Shown here: in pieces, positions 34,347-43,778 of the stretch
How positions within the stretch are numbered: the first letter of the stretch is position 1
Layout: every line of letters begins with the position of its first letter
Source: Natrinema sp031626495
Lineage (GTDB): Archaea; Halobacteriota; Halobacteria; Halobacteriales; Natrialbaceae
NCBI RefSeq assembly: GCF_031626495.1
Contig: NZ_JAMQOJ010000005.1
Span: 310,001-374,000, forward strand
DNA length: 64,000 bases
Direction: 5' to 3'
Made by a program: the position numbers and the translations under genes
The notes under the pieces: generated by a model
Told to the model about the DNA's origin: nothing
Seen by the model: the letters and a program-made list of their open reading frames with translations, nothing else
Databases searched by the model: none

Positions 34347-35956
34347 CCGAACATACTGACGGAACGGACGACAGCGGCGGAACCGACGTGGCCGATATCG
34401 ATCCGGTCACCCTCGAGGTGCTGCGCAACCAACTCGAGAGCGTCGCCGAGGAGATGGGCCAGACGCTGATCCAGGGGGCCTACTCGCCGAACATCAAGGA
34501 GCGACGGGACTGCTCGACGGCACTGTTCGACGCCGACGGTCGGATGGTCGCCCAGGCCGAGCACATCCCGGTCCACCTCGGCGCGATGCCCGCCGCGGTC
34601 GACGCCGTGCGGGAGCGCGATCCGGAGCCGGGGGACGTGTTCGTTCTCAACGACCCGTTTACGGGCGGGACGCACCTGCCGGACGTGACGATGGTGTCGC
34701 CGCTGGCACCCGGAGACGACGGGAGCGGCGACCGCGAGATCGTCGGCTACGCCGTCTCGCGGGCCCACCACGCCGACGTCGGCGGGGCGACCCCCGGCAG
34801 CATGCCGGCCAACTCGCAGGAGATCTATCAGGAGGGGTTGCGGCTCCCGCCGACCCGCTTGGTCGGGGGCGGCCGGCTCAGGGAGGAGATCCGGTCGCTC
34901 CTCCTCGCGAACGTGCGCAACCCTCGCGAGCGCCGAGCCGACCTCCGCGCACAGCGGGCAGCGAACGAACGCGCCGAAGACCGGCTCGCTTCTCTCTTCG
35001 ACGAACACGGTCGGGAGACGGTGCTCGAGGCGTTCGACGCCGTGATCGACTACTCGCGCGAGCGCCTCGAAAGCGAGATCGCAGGGCTATCCGACGGCAC
35101 CTACGAGGCGACCGACGTGCTCGAGGGCGACGGCGTCACCAACGACGACATCGAAATCGCCGTCACGGTGACGATCGACGGCGAGGCGATCGACGTGGAC
35201 TTCGCGGGAACCGCCGACCAGGTCGCGGGGAACCTGAACGCGCCGCTCGCGGTCGCGAAGAGCGCCGTCTACTTCGTCGTTCGCTGTCTCACGAATCCCG
35301 AGATCCCGCCGAATCACGGCTGTTACGAGCCGGTGACGATCAGTGCGCCCGCAGGTTCGCTGCTCGATCCGACCCCGCCGGCGGCGGTCGTCGGCGGCAA
35401 CGTCGAGACCAGCCAGCGAGTCACCGACGTGGTCTTCACCGCCCTCGCCGAGGCGGCCCCGGACCGCGTCCCCGCCCAGGGCCAGGGGACGATGAACAAC
35501 CTCACGATCGGCGCGCGGGACGGCTCCGTTACCTACTACGAGACGATCGGCGGCGGCTTCGGCGCGCGTCCCGACCGCGACGGGATGGACGGCGTTCAGG
35601 TCGGCATGACCAACACGCTGAACACGCCGATCGAGGCCCTCGAGACCGAGTACCCGCTCCGCGTCGAGCGCTACGCGCTCCGCGAGGGCAGCGGCGGTCG
35701 CGGCCGGTATCGCGGCGGCGAGGGCCTCGAGCGCGCGGTGACCGTCGAGACGCCGGCGACGGTGTCGCTGCTGACCGAGCGCCGTCGCCACGCGCCGAAG
35801 GGCGTCGCCGGCGGCGAAGATGGCGCGACCGGCGAGAACCTGATCGACGGCGAGGACGTACCCGCGAAGACGACCGTCGACGTGGACGCCGGAACGACCG
35901 TCACCGTCAGAACGCCCGGCGGCGGCGGGCACGGTGAGCCGGACGAGGGAGAGTGA
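34343..35956 (+). CDS. hyuB: Hydantoinase/oxoprolinase subunit B (HyuB)
   Basis: The 537-residue partner of HyuA begins at the ATG at 34343. Family motifs are DPVTLEVLRNQLESVAEEMG (about 21-40), SPNIKERRDCSTALFDADG, HLGAMP, LNDPFTGGTHLPDV and the C-terminal RRRHAPKGVAGG and GGGGHGEP. It provides the other half of the hydrolase/carboxylase active site in the cytoplasm. The earlier open codons (from 34271) lie in the hyuA coding sequence and are basic, so they are excluded. The 69-base gap before cofE may allow read-through. Confidence 0.93.
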   Translation: MTEHTDGTDDSGGTDVADIDPVTLEVLRNQLESVAEEMGQTLIQGAYSPNIKERRDCSTALFDADGRMVAQAEHIPVHLGAMPAAVDAVRERDPEPGDVFVLNDPFTGGTHLPDVTMVSPLAPGDDGSGDREIVGYAVSRAHHADVGGATPGSMPANSQEIYQEGLRLPPTRLVGGGRLREEIRSLLLANVRNPRERRADLRAQRAANERAEDRLASLFDEHGRETVLEAFDAVIDYSRERLESEIAGLSDGTYEATDVLEGDGVTNDDIEIAVTVTIDGEAIDVDFAGTADQVAGNLNAPLAVAKSAVYFVVRCLTNPEIPPNHGCYEPVTISAPAGSLLDPTPPAAVVGGNVETSQRVTDVVFTALAEAAPDRVPAQGQGTMNNLTIGARDGSVTYYETIGGGFGARPDRDGMDGVQVGMTNTLNTPIEALETEYPLRVERYALREGSGGRGRYRGGEGLERAVTVETPATVSLLTERRRHAPKGVAGGEDGATGENLIDGEDVPAKTTVDVDAGTTVTVRTPGGGGHGEPDEGE

Positions 35957-36025
35957 GGGGCGCGGTCGTTCACGCCTATTCTCCGGTGACGGTGCCCTTT
36001 TGACGCCGCTGCCCCACCCTCCGGT

Positions 36026-36799
36026 ATGGAACTCAACGGCGTGGCGGACCTGCCCGAGATCCGCCCCGGCGACGACATCGCCGCCCTCGTCGCGGATCGG
36101 GCCGCCCTCGAGCCGGGCGACGTGCTCACCGTCGCGAGCACGATCGTCTCGAAGGCCGAGGGTCGGACGGCGGACCTCGAGGACTACCCCGTCAGCGGCC
36201 GAGCGCAGGAGATCGCCGACCGGATCGAAGAAGTCGCGGACGAGGAGAAGGACCCACGATTCGCGCAGGCGATTCTCGAGGAGAGTGCAGAGCTGTTGAT
36301 CGACGCCCCGTTCCTGCTGGCAGAGACACGCTTCGGCCACATCTGTCCGAACGCGGGGATCGACCGCTCGAACGTACCGGGCCACGACCTGCTGCTCCTG
36401 CCGAAGCGACCCGACGAGAGCGCCGAGCGGATCCGATCGGGCCTCGCCGAGCGCGGTATCGAGGACGTGGCCGTAATCGTCACGGACACCTGCGGGCGGC
36501 CGTTCCGCCACGGGCAGACCGGGGTAGCGATCGGCTGGGCAGGGATGCCCGCGAGCCGGGACTGGCGCGGCGAACTGGATCGGGACGGCCACGAACTCGG
36601 CGTCACCGTCCAGTCCGTGGTCGACGAACTCGCCGCCGCGGCGAACCTCGTGACGGGCGAGGGGGCCGGGGGCACGCCCGCGGTCGTCGTCCGCGACTGG
36701 GAGTTCGGGAACCACGAGGGCAGTAACGAACTCTTTCGGTCCGTCGAGGACGACCTCGTGCGACAGGCGCTGCGGGAGTGGAGGTTCGACGAGCAATGA
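36026..36799 (+). CDS. cofE: Coenzyme F420-0:L-glutamate ligase
   Basis: The 257-residue GTP-dependent ligase adds glutamates to F420-0, the final step of F420 synthesis. Motifs include IRPGDDIAALV, VASTIVSKAEGR (37-48), the HICPNAGIDRSNVPG loop (near 105-119) and VTDTCGRPFRHGQTGVAIG (151-169), which carry the metal and GTP contacts. The ATG at 36026 gives MELNGVADLPEIRPG. The final TGA overlaps the mer ATG by four bases, so F420 completion and an F420-using enzyme are translationally coupled. Confidence 0.95.
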   Translation: MELNGVADLPEIRPGDDIAALVADRAALEPGDVLTVASTIVSKAEGRTADLEDYPVSGRAQEIADRIEEVADEEKDPRFAQAILEESAELLIDAPFLLAETRFGHICPNAGIDRSNVPGHDLLLLPKRPDESAERIRSGLAERGIEDVAVIVTDTCGRPFRHGQTGVAIGWAGMPASRDWRGELDRDGHELGVTVQSVVDELAAAANLVTGEGAGGTPAVVVRDWEFGNHEGSNELFRSVEDDLVRQALREWRFDEQ

Positions 36800-37836
36800 G
36801 CGACGAAGCGTCCTCGAGCGAGCAGACACCGCTCGAGAACGACGTGCCGACCCGGGCCATCGAACTCACTCCCGAACACCCGCCCGATCGGATCGCCGAC
36901 CTCGCGGCGCTGGCCGAGGACGAAGGGTTCGACGTCGCGTTCACGAGCAGCCACTACTTCAACCGCGACCCGTTCGTCGTGCTGTCGCGGATGGCCGACG
37001 CGACCGACGACCTGCGGCTGGGGCCGGGCGTCGTCAATCCGTACGAGACGCATCCCGTGAAACTGGCCGCGCAGACGGCGACGATCGACGAGGTGAGCGA
37101 CGGTCGCGCGGTCTTCGGCGTCGGCGCGGGCGACCGCTCCTCGCTGTCGAACCTGGGGATCGAGCGCGACCGACCGCTGCGGCGCGTCCTCGAGACGTTC
37201 GACTTCGCCCGCGATCTCTGGGCCGGGGAGACGGTCACCCACGAGGGTACCTTCGCCGCGCGGGACGCCTCGCTCAACCTCGAGCCCCCGTCGGAGCGGA
37301 TCCCGGTCTACGTCGGCGCGCAGGGCCCGCACATGCTCCGGATGAGCGCGAAACACGCCGACGGCGTGCTGATAAACGCCGCCCACCCGCGGGACCTCGA
37401 GTGGGCGGCGGGGCAACTCGAGCAGGGGCTGGCAGAACGGCCCGATGAGCAGGGGCCGTTCGAGTCGCTGGCGTTCGCGAGCGTCAGCGTCGCGGGCGAC
37501 GAGACGGAAGCGCGCGAGGCGGCCCGGCCGCCGGTCGCGTTCATCGTCGGTGGGGCCGCGGAACCGGTCCTCGAGCGCCACGATATCGACCGCGGGGCGG
37601 CGACCGCGGTGAGCGACGCGTTAGAGCAAGGGAATCTTACCGAAGCCTTCGGTCACGTTACGCCGGCGATGATCGACGCGTTCTGCATCGCGGGGACGAC
37701 GGAAACCGTCGCGGAGCGGTTCGAAGCGGCACTCTCCCACGTCGACGGAATCGTCGTCGGCTCGCCGCTGGGACCGGACCTCGAGGACGCGGTCGAACGG
37801 GCGAGCGAGGCGCTCGAGCGTGCGATCGAGGAGTAA
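36796..37836 (+). CDS. mer: F420-dependent 5,10-methylenetetrahydromethanopterin reductase-like protein
   Basis: The 346-residue luciferase-like TIM barrel matches Mer: AIELTPEHPPDRIADLA, SSHYFNRDPFVVLSRMA, LGPGVVNPYETHP and the cofactor-binding FGVGAGDRSSL. It would reduce the methylene C1-carrier (methanopterin type or haloarchaeal folate equivalent) with reduced F420. The first 20 residues are a Ser/Glu-rich extension. It overlaps cofE by four bases. Haloarchaea are not methanogens, so a C1-biosynthetic role is more likely. Confidence 0.88.
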   Translation: MSDEASSSEQTPLENDVPTRAIELTPEHPPDRIADLAALAEDEGFDVAFTSSHYFNRDPFVVLSRMADATDDLRLGPGVVNPYETHPVKLAAQTATIDEVSDGRAVFGVGAGDRSSLSNLGIERDRPLRRVLETFDFARDLWAGETVTHEGTFAARDASLNLEPPSERIPVYVGAQGPHMLRMSAKHADGVLINAAHPRDLEWAAGQLEQGLAERPDEQGPFESLAFASVSVAGDETEAREAARPPVAFIVGGAAEPVLERHDIDRGAATAVSDALEQGNLTEAFGHVTPAMIDAFCIAGTTETVAERFEAALSHVDGIVVGSPLGPDLEDAVERASEALERAIEE

Positions 37837-37855
37837 ACGGACGAGAAAAAGCGCG

Positions 37856-38050
37856 TCAGTTCGACGTAAAGAGGCTGCCGACAGCACCTAGGGTGAGAAC
37901 GCCGAAGACGGCCATCGAGAAGGCGACGAGAAGCGCACCCATGAGAACGAGCAGCGGTGCGAGCCCCGCACCCGTCGCCACGTCGCCGAAGAGGCTGGTC
38001 ATTTCGGTGAGATTCTCCACGATAATGTTCAGCGGTGTCACGGTGTTCAT
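37856..38050 (-). CDS. 64-residue small membrane protein
   Basis: From the ATG at 38050 the product begins MNTVTPLNIIVENLTEM and has one or two hydrophobic stretches (LAPLLVLMGALLVAFSMAVFG, about 30-50, then LTLGAVGSL). It is convergent with mer, with 19 bases between stops. Nothing identifies a partner. The start is supported by the lack of alternative codons and a pyrimidine-free spacer; composition is typical of small conserved haloarchaeal membrane proteins. Confidence 0.7.
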   Translation of the reverse strand: MNTVTPLNIIVENLTEMTSLFGDVATGAGLAPLLVLMGALLVAFSMAVFGVLTLGAVGSLFTSN

Positions 38051-38133
38051 AATCGGGGGTTGTAACCGGTCCTACTTGGCCGTGCCGGTCCCGCGGCGGA
38101 GCGATTAAGCCGCCGCCGTGCGTATCCTCATCC

Positions 38134-38355
38134 GTGACCGACGACGCGACGCTCTCGGACTTCGTGTCGGCCGACGGTGAGGAGACGAGCGAGACAGACG
38201 ACGCCGACGCCCCCCTCGAGTCGACGACGCCCGCCGATTCCGGCTTCTCGACGTACGCGTGGGGTGCGTACACGTGCGGCCGGTGCGAGGAGACGACGAC
38301 CCGCGTCTGGCGGAACGACGGCGACCTCGTCTGCCCGAACTGCAAGACGTGGTAA
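38134..38355 (+). CDS. Small C-terminal zinc-ribbon protein
   Basis: The 73-residue protein starts at a GTG (MTDDATLSDFVSADGEE). The first 40 residues are acidic and disordered. The last 30 hold two CxxC knuckles, YTCGRCEETTT and VCPNCKTW, forming a zinc ribbon that ends the protein. Such proteins are common in haloarchaea and may bind nucleic acid or protein. It lies between the divergent small membrane protein and cspA, all with their own short promoters. Confidence 0.8.
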   Translation: MTDDATLSDFVSADGEETSETDDADAPLESTTPADSGFSTYAWGAYTCGRCEETTTRVWRNDGDLVCPNCKTW

Positions 38356-38417
38356 ACCGTGACTGACAGGGGTAATACCGGGATTCTCGGACCATCCCGG
38401 CGAGTGCGCTCCCGAAG

Positions 38418-38427
38418 CTTTATATTT
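38418..38427 (+). promoter_or_regulatory. TATA box of cspA
   Basis: CTTTATATTT is close to the archaeal consensus and lies about 25 bases before the cspA ATG at 38452, implying a leaderless or very short leader mRNA. Confidence 0.6.
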
Positions 38428-38451
38428 TCGTCGTGGCTTTATTGACCTGCA

Positions 38452-38646
38452 ATGGCGAAAGGTACGGTCGCATTCTTCAACGACACTGGCGGCTACGGAT
38501 TCATCGAGACCGACGACGCGGACGAGGACGTGTTCTTCCACATGGAGGACATCGGCGGCCCTGACTTAGAGGAGGGTCAGGAACTGGAGTTCGAAATCGT
38601 CGAGGCCGAGAAGGGGCCACGCGCGACCAACGTCGAGCGGCTCTAG
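38452..38646 (+). CDS. cspA: Cold-shock domain protein
   Basis: The 64-residue protein is a single cold-shock domain. RNA-binding motifs are visible: GGYGFIE (RNP-1, about 13-19) and DVFFHM (RNP-2, about 26-31), with the typical opening MAKGTVAFFNDTGGYG and ending KGPRATNVERL. It should bind single-stranded RNA or DNA and act as an RNA chaperone. The sequence is far more acidic than bacterial CspA, an expected salt adaptation. A near-consensus TATA box precedes it. Confidence 0.95.
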   Translation: MAKGTVAFFNDTGGYGFIETDDADEDVFFHMEDIGGPDLEEGQELEFEIVEAEKGPRATNVERL

Positions 38647-38881
38647 GCAGGCGATTCCGCAGGAGGCATCGTTTTCCGATCGTTACGCGGGGAGCGACGG
38701 CTCTCGAGCGCGCGGGGCCCGACTCCGCGGCCGATTCACTCTCGAACAGTCTCGACAGGCGCGACAAAGCGTATTTCTCGCGTAACTGGTAGTTCATGTG
38801 ACACAAAACATATGTTCCGCAGCGACGGATATCTTCGTACCGACTGGGTCGTCCGAGTCCCCCGCAGATACCTTTGAGAGT

Positions 38882-39862
38882 ATGACCAACGCCAATCCGA
38901 CAGCGGAGACAGGTACCGATCCGACGACCGACGGTGACGCCCTCCCGATAGCTACGGTCGAGCGGCTCTGTGCCGACATCGAATCGAACGTCTCGCGCGT
39001 GATCGTCGGCCACGAGGACGTGATCGAACACGTCGTCACCGCCGTCCTCGCCCGGGGACACGTCCTCCTGGACGACGTTCCCGGCGTCGGCAAGACGATG
39101 CTCGCCCGATCGATCGCCAAGTCCGTCGACTGCACGTTCAGCCGCGTCCAGTTCACGCCCGATCTGCTCCCGACCGACGTCACCGGCGTCAACGTCTTCA
39201 ACCAGAAGACCCGCGAGTTCGAATTCCAGTCTGGCCCCGTCTTCGGCAACATCGTGCTGGGCGACGAGATCAACCGCGCACCGCCGAAAACGCAGGCCGC
39301 GCTGCTCGAGGCCATGGAGGAGGGACAGGTCACCGTCGACGGAACGACGCGCGAGCTCCCCGCGCCGTTTACCGTCATCGCGACCCAGAACGCCGTCGAG
39401 CCGAACCGAACCTACGACCTGCCCTTCGCCGAGATCGACCGGTTCATGAAGAAACTCCACCTGGGCTATCCCGACCCCGACGAGGAGGCCGAACTGCTCG
39501 GCCGGACGGTCGGCGATCACCCCATCGAATCGCTCGAGTCGGTGACCGATCGCGAAACGCTCGTCGCCGCCCGCGAGACCGTCTCGACGGTGCAGGTCGC
39601 CGAGCCGGTCCGGAAGTACGCAACGCGGCTGGCGGCTTACACCCGAGAGAACGCTCACATCGGCGTCAGCCCCCGCGGGACGATATCGCTGCTCCGGGCC
39701 GCGCAGGCCCGCGCCGTCACCGACGGCCGCGAGTACGTGATCCCGGACGACATTCAGATCGAGGCGCCCGTCGTCATGGGCCACCGGATCAAGACGACCG
39801 GGCGGGATCGGGACGGTGCGGCGGTCGTCGAGGACGCCCTCGAGCGCGTGTCCGTCGAATGA
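38882..39862 (+). CDS. MoxR-type AAA+ ATPase (second copy)
   Basis: The 326-residue ATPase has Walker A in DDVPGVGKTMLAR (64-76), Walker B in IVLGDEINRAPPKTQ (124-138), sensor 1 in VIATQNAVEPNRTYDLPFAE and the lid motif HIGVSPRGTISLLRAAQARA. It lacks the long acidic tail of the copy at 17387 and has a 25-residue disordered N-terminus. The ATG at 38882 is preferred to a GTG at 38798. Its stop overlaps the DUF58 start by four bases. Together with the next two genes it forms the classic MoxR-DUF58-transglutaminase set. Confidence 0.93.
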   Translation: MTNANPTAETGTDPTTDGDALPIATVERLCADIESNVSRVIVGHEDVIEHVVTAVLARGHVLLDDVPGVGKTMLARSIAKSVDCTFSRVQFTPDLLPTDVTGVNVFNQKTREFEFQSGPVFGNIVLGDEINRAPPKTQAALLEAMEEGQVTVDGTTRELPAPFTVIATQNAVEPNRTYDLPFAEIDRFMKKLHLGYPDPDEEAELLGRTVGDHPIESLESVTDRETLVAARETVSTVQVAEPVRKYATRLAAYTRENAHIGVSPRGTISLLRAAQARAVTDGREYVIPDDIQIEAPVVMGHRIKTTGRDRDGAAVVEDALERVSVE

Positions 39863-40935
39863 ACGCGCGATTCACGCTTCGGGGCTGGACCGCCGTCGGC
39901 GTGATCGCTCTCGCCGTCGCGATGAGCTGGTGGGCCGGCCCACGGGCGCTCAACGCCGTCGTCGTCCCGCTGGCCGTCGTTTTGCTCGCCGGCGTTCTCG
40001 CGATCGTCCGGGCCGACCGACCGCGGGTCGACCGTCACCCCGTCAGCGAGGGGTTCATCGGCGAACGGCGGCAGGTCGAAACCGCGATCGAAACCGACGG
40101 AACCGTCGCCGCGACCGTCCGCGATACGGTCGGCGACGGGCTCTCGCCGGTCGAGGAGCCGATCGCCGAGACCACCCTCGAGGACGAGGAGACGTTCGTA
40201 TACGACGTGCGACTCCAGGATCGGGGCGACCGCCGGATCGGACCGCTGTCGGTCGCGGTCAGCGACGTGCTCGGGCTCGTCGAACGCCGGTTCGAGTACG
40301 AAGCGACGACGTCCGTCCTCGTGTATCCACGCGTTCGGGACCTGAGCGAGGGTCCGACGGCCGACCTCCAGACGCTCGCCAGCGTCGCGGATCGGCGCGA
40401 CGCCGAGGAGTTCGACCACCTCCGGGAGTACCGCCGCGGCGACGCCCTGCGCGACGTCCACTGGAAGAGCGCCGCCAAGCGCCCCGACGACGAACTGGCC
40501 GTCGTGGAGTACGCCGACGAGGCGGACGCGGGGGCCGTCACGGTCGCCGCCGAGTGCGTTACCGACCGCGACGACGAGATGGCGTCGGCCGCCGCCAGCG
40601 TCGCGACCACGCTACTCGAGCTGGGCGCGACGGTCGGCGTCACCGTCCCCGACGGGACGCACCCGCCCGGATCGGGACGTTCCCACCACCGCGACCTGCT
40701 GGGGCTGCTCGCTGTCGCCGAGCCCGGCGAGCTTCCGGAGCGAACCCGTCAGGACGCGGACGTGCTGGTCCGAACCGACGCGGACGGGACGACGATCACG
40801 GTCGACGGCCGCGAGATTCCCTTCGAGCGGCTCCACGGCGGGTATGACAGCGAACTCGAGGCGCATCGAAATCGATCCGGTCGAGACGGGCGACCCGGCC
40901 GCGACGCCGAGAGCGAGACGGAGGTGCACGCGTGA
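39859..40935 (+). CDS. DUF58 family protein (second cluster)
   Basis: The 358-residue protein has two membrane helices at about 12-50, an extracytoplasmic-type beta region (ETAIETDGTVAATVRDTVG), and the DUF58 signature FDHLREYRRGDALRDVHWKS (about 183-202) followed by AAKRPDDELAVVEY. It is shorter than the homolog at 14418. Starts and stops overlap on both sides by four bases (ATGA with moxR, GTGA with the next gene), so the three proteins are co-translated and probably form one membrane complex. Confidence 0.92.
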   Translation: MNARFTLRGWTAVGVIALAVAMSWWAGPRALNAVVVPLAVVLLAGVLAIVRADRPRVDRHPVSEGFIGERRQVETAIETDGTVAATVRDTVGDGLSPVEEPIAETTLEDEETFVYDVRLQDRGDRRIGPLSVAVSDVLGLVERRFEYEATTSVLVYPRVRDLSEGPTADLQTLASVADRRDAEEFDHLREYRRGDALRDVHWKSAAKRPDDELAVVEYADEADAGAVTVAAECVTDRDDEMASAAASVATTLLELGATVGVTVPDGTHPPGSGRSHHRDLLGLLAVAEPGELPERTRQDADVLVRTDADGTTITVDGREIPFERLHGGYDSELEAHRNRSGRDGRPGRDAESETEVHA

Positions 40936-43223
40936 GCACGGATTCGTCGACGCACGCCGGCGACCGGGCGATATCGGTCGGCGAGGGCGGCCCCCTCGAG
41001 AGCGACGCGCTCCGCCGCCTGGCTCTCGCCTGCGTGCTCGCCCTGACGGCTTCGTACGTGAGCGTCCTCTATGGCGTAACGCGGGTCGTCGGCGGGAGCA
41101 CAGCGCTGCTCGCGATCGTCGCCGGGATGCTCATCGGCGCGACGGTGGTCGCGCGAGCGGTTCGCCCGCGGACTGCCGTCGCCATCGCGCTGGTGGCCGC
41201 CTGGTTCGGCTTCGCCCACTACCTCACGTCGGCCGGCGTCGAACTCGGCGTCGTCTTCACGTCGACCGACGCCATCGTCTCCGACATCATCGCGCTCGCG
41301 ACCGGCCTGCCGTTGCTCCGGATGGTCCAGGCCGGGATCTGGACGCTCGGGTTCGCGCCCGCCCCCGTCTTCCTCTCGTGGTACCTCGCTCTCCGAGGCT
41401 ACTACGGCTCGAGCGCGCTCCTTGGCGGCGGAGCGCTCGGCTTTCTCGTCCTGACCGGCGACGCCGGCACGTTCGCCACGTTAGCCGGCACCCTCGCCGG
41501 CATCGGGGCCGTCGCCGTCGGCGAACTCGAGAAACGGGACGGCTCGATCGCACAGGCCGACCTGCTGGCCGCCCTCTTCGCGCTGGCTATCGTCCTCTCG
41601 CTGACGGTCACGGTCGTCCCCGGCGACCCGGCCGGGCCAACCCAGCTCGTCCAGGGGAAAGATGGCACGCTCGAGGCGACGCTCGACACCGCACCCGAGC
41701 GGTCGGGAATCTCCGGACAGGTCGACCTCTCGCCGGAGGTTCGCTTTACCGTTGAGTCCGAGGAGCCGTCGTACTGGCGGACCGGCGTCTACGACCGGTT
41801 CACCGGCGACGAATGGGTTCGGACCGGCCAGAGCAGCCGGTACGACGGCAGCGGGATTGCCTCGCCGCCCGGAAACTACGAGACCGTCGAGTACACCGTC
41901 ACCGCCGAGACGAAACTGGGCATCATGCCCGTCGCACCGCAGCCGGTGTCGCTCGGTGACAACGCTGCCAAGCGCGCGCTACTCTCCACGCACGGCCAGC
42001 CGCGGCCGAACGCGCCGCTCGAGAAGGGCGACAGCTACGGTGCGGAGAGCGCGATCGTCGACCCCGAGCCGGCCGAACTGCGGGCCGCCGGAACCGACTA
42101 CCCCGACGAGATCACCGATCACTACCTGCAGACGCCGGCGGGGACCTCGAACGAGTTCCGCCAGCGCACCGCCGAGATCACGGCCGGCGCGGAGACGCCG
42201 TACGACGCCGCGGTCGCGATCGAATCCCACCTCGAGTCGACGAAGACGTACTCGCTGGACGTCTCCCAGCCCCCCGATAACGTCGCCGAGGGGTTCTTGT
42301 TCGAGATGGACGCGGGCTACTGCGTCTACTTCGCGACGACGATGACACAGATGCTCCGCGAAGAGGGGATTCCGGCCCGCTACGTCACCGGCTACACGAG
42401 CGGCCAGCAGATCGACGACGACGAGTACCTCGTCCGGGGGCTCGACGCCCACTCCTGGGTCGAAGTCTACTTCCCCGACCACGGCTGGGTCCGGTTCGAT
42501 CCGACGCCCGGGGAGTCCAGAAGCGAGGTCCACACCGAGCGACTGCAGCAGGCTCGCACGAACGGCAACGAGGCGGCCGACATCGAGGAAAGCGAAGACG
42601 TGCCGATCCGCGACGACCCCGACGAGACGCCGAACGAGACCCCCGGCACGGATCCCGGGACGCCGAACGAGTCCCCGTCCGACCCCGGAACGCCGAACGA
42701 GACCCCCGGCACGGATCCCGGGACGCCGAACGAGTCCCCGTCCGACTCCGGAACGCCGAACGAGAGCGACGGCGACGACCGGGAGTCGTGGCTCACTCGG
42801 ATCGCCACGGTCACGCGCGAGACGGCCGCGCTCGGGCTCGTCGTCCTCGTCGGCCTCGCCGCGGGTGCGCGCCGAACCGGCGCGACGGGACGCGCTCGTC
42901 GCGAACTCGGCATCTACTGGCACGGCTCCCGCGGCGATCCCGATCGGGACGCCGAGCGCGCGTTCCACCGACTCGAGCGACTCCTGGCCCGTCAGTACCG
43001 ACCGCGACGTCGCTCGGAGTCGGCTCGCGCGTACCTGACGGCGCTCTCGGAAGCGGCCGACGGGGACGACGACCCGCTCGATCCACGAACCGAGCAGGTG
43101 CTCGAATGCTACGAACGGGCGGTTTACGGCGGCGGCGTGGACCGAGCGGACGCGGATACTGCGATCTCGATCGTCGACGAGCTCGCTCGCGACCGACTGC
43201 CGGTCGTCCGCCGTCTTCACTGA
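40932..43223 (+). CDS. TgpA-like membrane transglutaminase with C-terminal DUF4129 domain
   Basis: The 763-residue protein starts at a GTG. About seven membrane helices span 30-215. A long extracellular part follows and contains the transglutaminase core with Cys464 (DAGYCVYFATT), His507 (GLDAHSWVEVYF) and Asp523 (RFDPTPG). A Thr-Pro-Asn-Glu repeat linker (about 560-610), one more membrane helix (near 635-650), and a cytoplasmic DUF4129 region (FHRLERLLARQYRPRRRSES) complete it. TgpA-type proteins are thought to process or crosslink secreted proteins and depend on MoxR/DUF58 partners, both encoded just upstream. Confidence 0.93.
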   Translation: MSTDSSTHAGDRAISVGEGGPLESDALRRLALACVLALTASYVSVLYGVTRVVGGSTALLAIVAGMLIGATVVARAVRPRTAVAIALVAAWFGFAHYLTSAGVELGVVFTSTDAIVSDIIALATGLPLLRMVQAGIWTLGFAPAPVFLSWYLALRGYYGSSALLGGGALGFLVLTGDAGTFATLAGTLAGIGAVAVGELEKRDGSIAQADLLAALFALAIVLSLTVTVVPGDPAGPTQLVQGKDGTLEATLDTAPERSGISGQVDLSPEVRFTVESEEPSYWRTGVYDRFTGDEWVRTGQSSRYDGSGIASPPGNYETVEYTVTAETKLGIMPVAPQPVSLGDNAAKRALLSTHGQPRPNAPLEKGDSYGAESAIVDPEPAELRAAGTDYPDEITDHYLQTPAGTSNEFRQRTAEITAGAETPYDAAVAIESHLESTKTYSLDVSQPPDNVAEGFLFEMDAGYCVYFATTMTQMLREEGIPARYVTGYTSGQQIDDDEYLVRGLDAHSWVEVYFPDHGWVRFDPTPGESRSEVHTERLQQARTNGNEAADIEESEDVPIRDDPDETPNETPGTDPGTPNESPSDPGTPNETPGTDPGTPNESPSDSGTPNESDGDDRESWLTRIATVTRETAALGLVVLVGLAAGARRTGATGRARRELGIYWHGSRGDPDRDAERAFHRLERLLARQYRPRRRSESARAYLTALSEAADGDDDPLDPRTEQVLECYERAVYGGGVDRADADTAISIVDELARDRLPVVRRLH
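42627..42752 (+). repeat. Two 63-bp direct repeats encoding a TPNETPGTDPGTPNESPSDPG linker
   Basis: Two adjacent 63-base units, 42627-42689 and 42690-42752, differ by about one base near the end (CCCC/CTCC). Each encodes 21 residues of Thr/Pro/Asn/Gly-rich linker in the transglutaminase protein, and a partial third unit follows. The short internal period ACGCCGAACGAG recurs every 30-33 bases. Copy number is likely variable between strains. Confidence 0.9.
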
Positions 43224-43350
43224 GCCGGCGATCGATCGGTCGACGAACGTCGGGAACGGGCGCTCGGCGTCGATCACCTACTTCTATCCACCGCCGATCG
43301 GCCTGCACACTCAAAAAGAACCACGCGAGGGCATGCGGGTCCCGATAGTG

Positions 43351-43359
43351 TTTAATATG
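43351..43359 (+). promoter_or_regulatory. TATA-like box of the SUI1 gene
   Basis: TTTAATATG lies about 25 bases before the ATG at 43383, consistent with a leaderless mRNA. Confidence 0.5.
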
Positions 43360-43382
43360 CCCGTTTCATAGCTACGAACGTA

Positions 43383-43676
43383 ATGTCGGAAGTCTGCTCG
43401 ACGTGCGGGCTGCCCCAGGAACTCTGCGTCTGCGAGGACGTGGCCAAGGGCCAACAGCAACTCAACATCCGCATTGACGAGCGCAGATACGGTAAAGAGG
43501 TAACGATCGTCGAAGGATTCGATCCGAAGGACGTCGATCTCGACAGTCTCTCGTCGGATCTCAAGTCCAAGTTCGCCTGTGGTGGCACCGTCGAGGACGA
43601 CCACATCGAACTCCAGGGTAACCACACCGGCCGCATCGAGGAGTTCCTTCGGGACCGCGGCTTCAACGTCGCATAA
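43383..43676 (+). CDS. SUI1/aIF1-family translation initiation factor
   Basis: The 97-residue protein combines an N-terminal zinc knuckle (CSTCGLPQELCVC, residues 5-17) with the SUI1 fold: LNIRIDERRYGKEVTIVEG, then FACGGTVEDDHIELQGNH and the end IEEFLRDRGFNVA. It matches archaeal aIF1/YciH-type factors, which bind the small ribosomal subunit near the P site and guard start-codon choice. The zinc knuckle is typical of archaeal forms. Confidence 0.93.
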   Translation: MSEVCSTCGLPQELCVCEDVAKGQQQLNIRIDERRYGKEVTIVEGFDPKDVDLDSLSSDLKSKFACGGTVEDDHIELQGNHTGRIEEFLRDRGFNVA

Positions 43677-43778
43677 TGCCCGCGATGCTCTGAGACGACT
43701 TCCGAACCCACGACCGCGCCGTGTGATCACCATCTTTTCGATGCCGATACCGTCCAGTCGCGTCGCCGCCGCTCGAGT

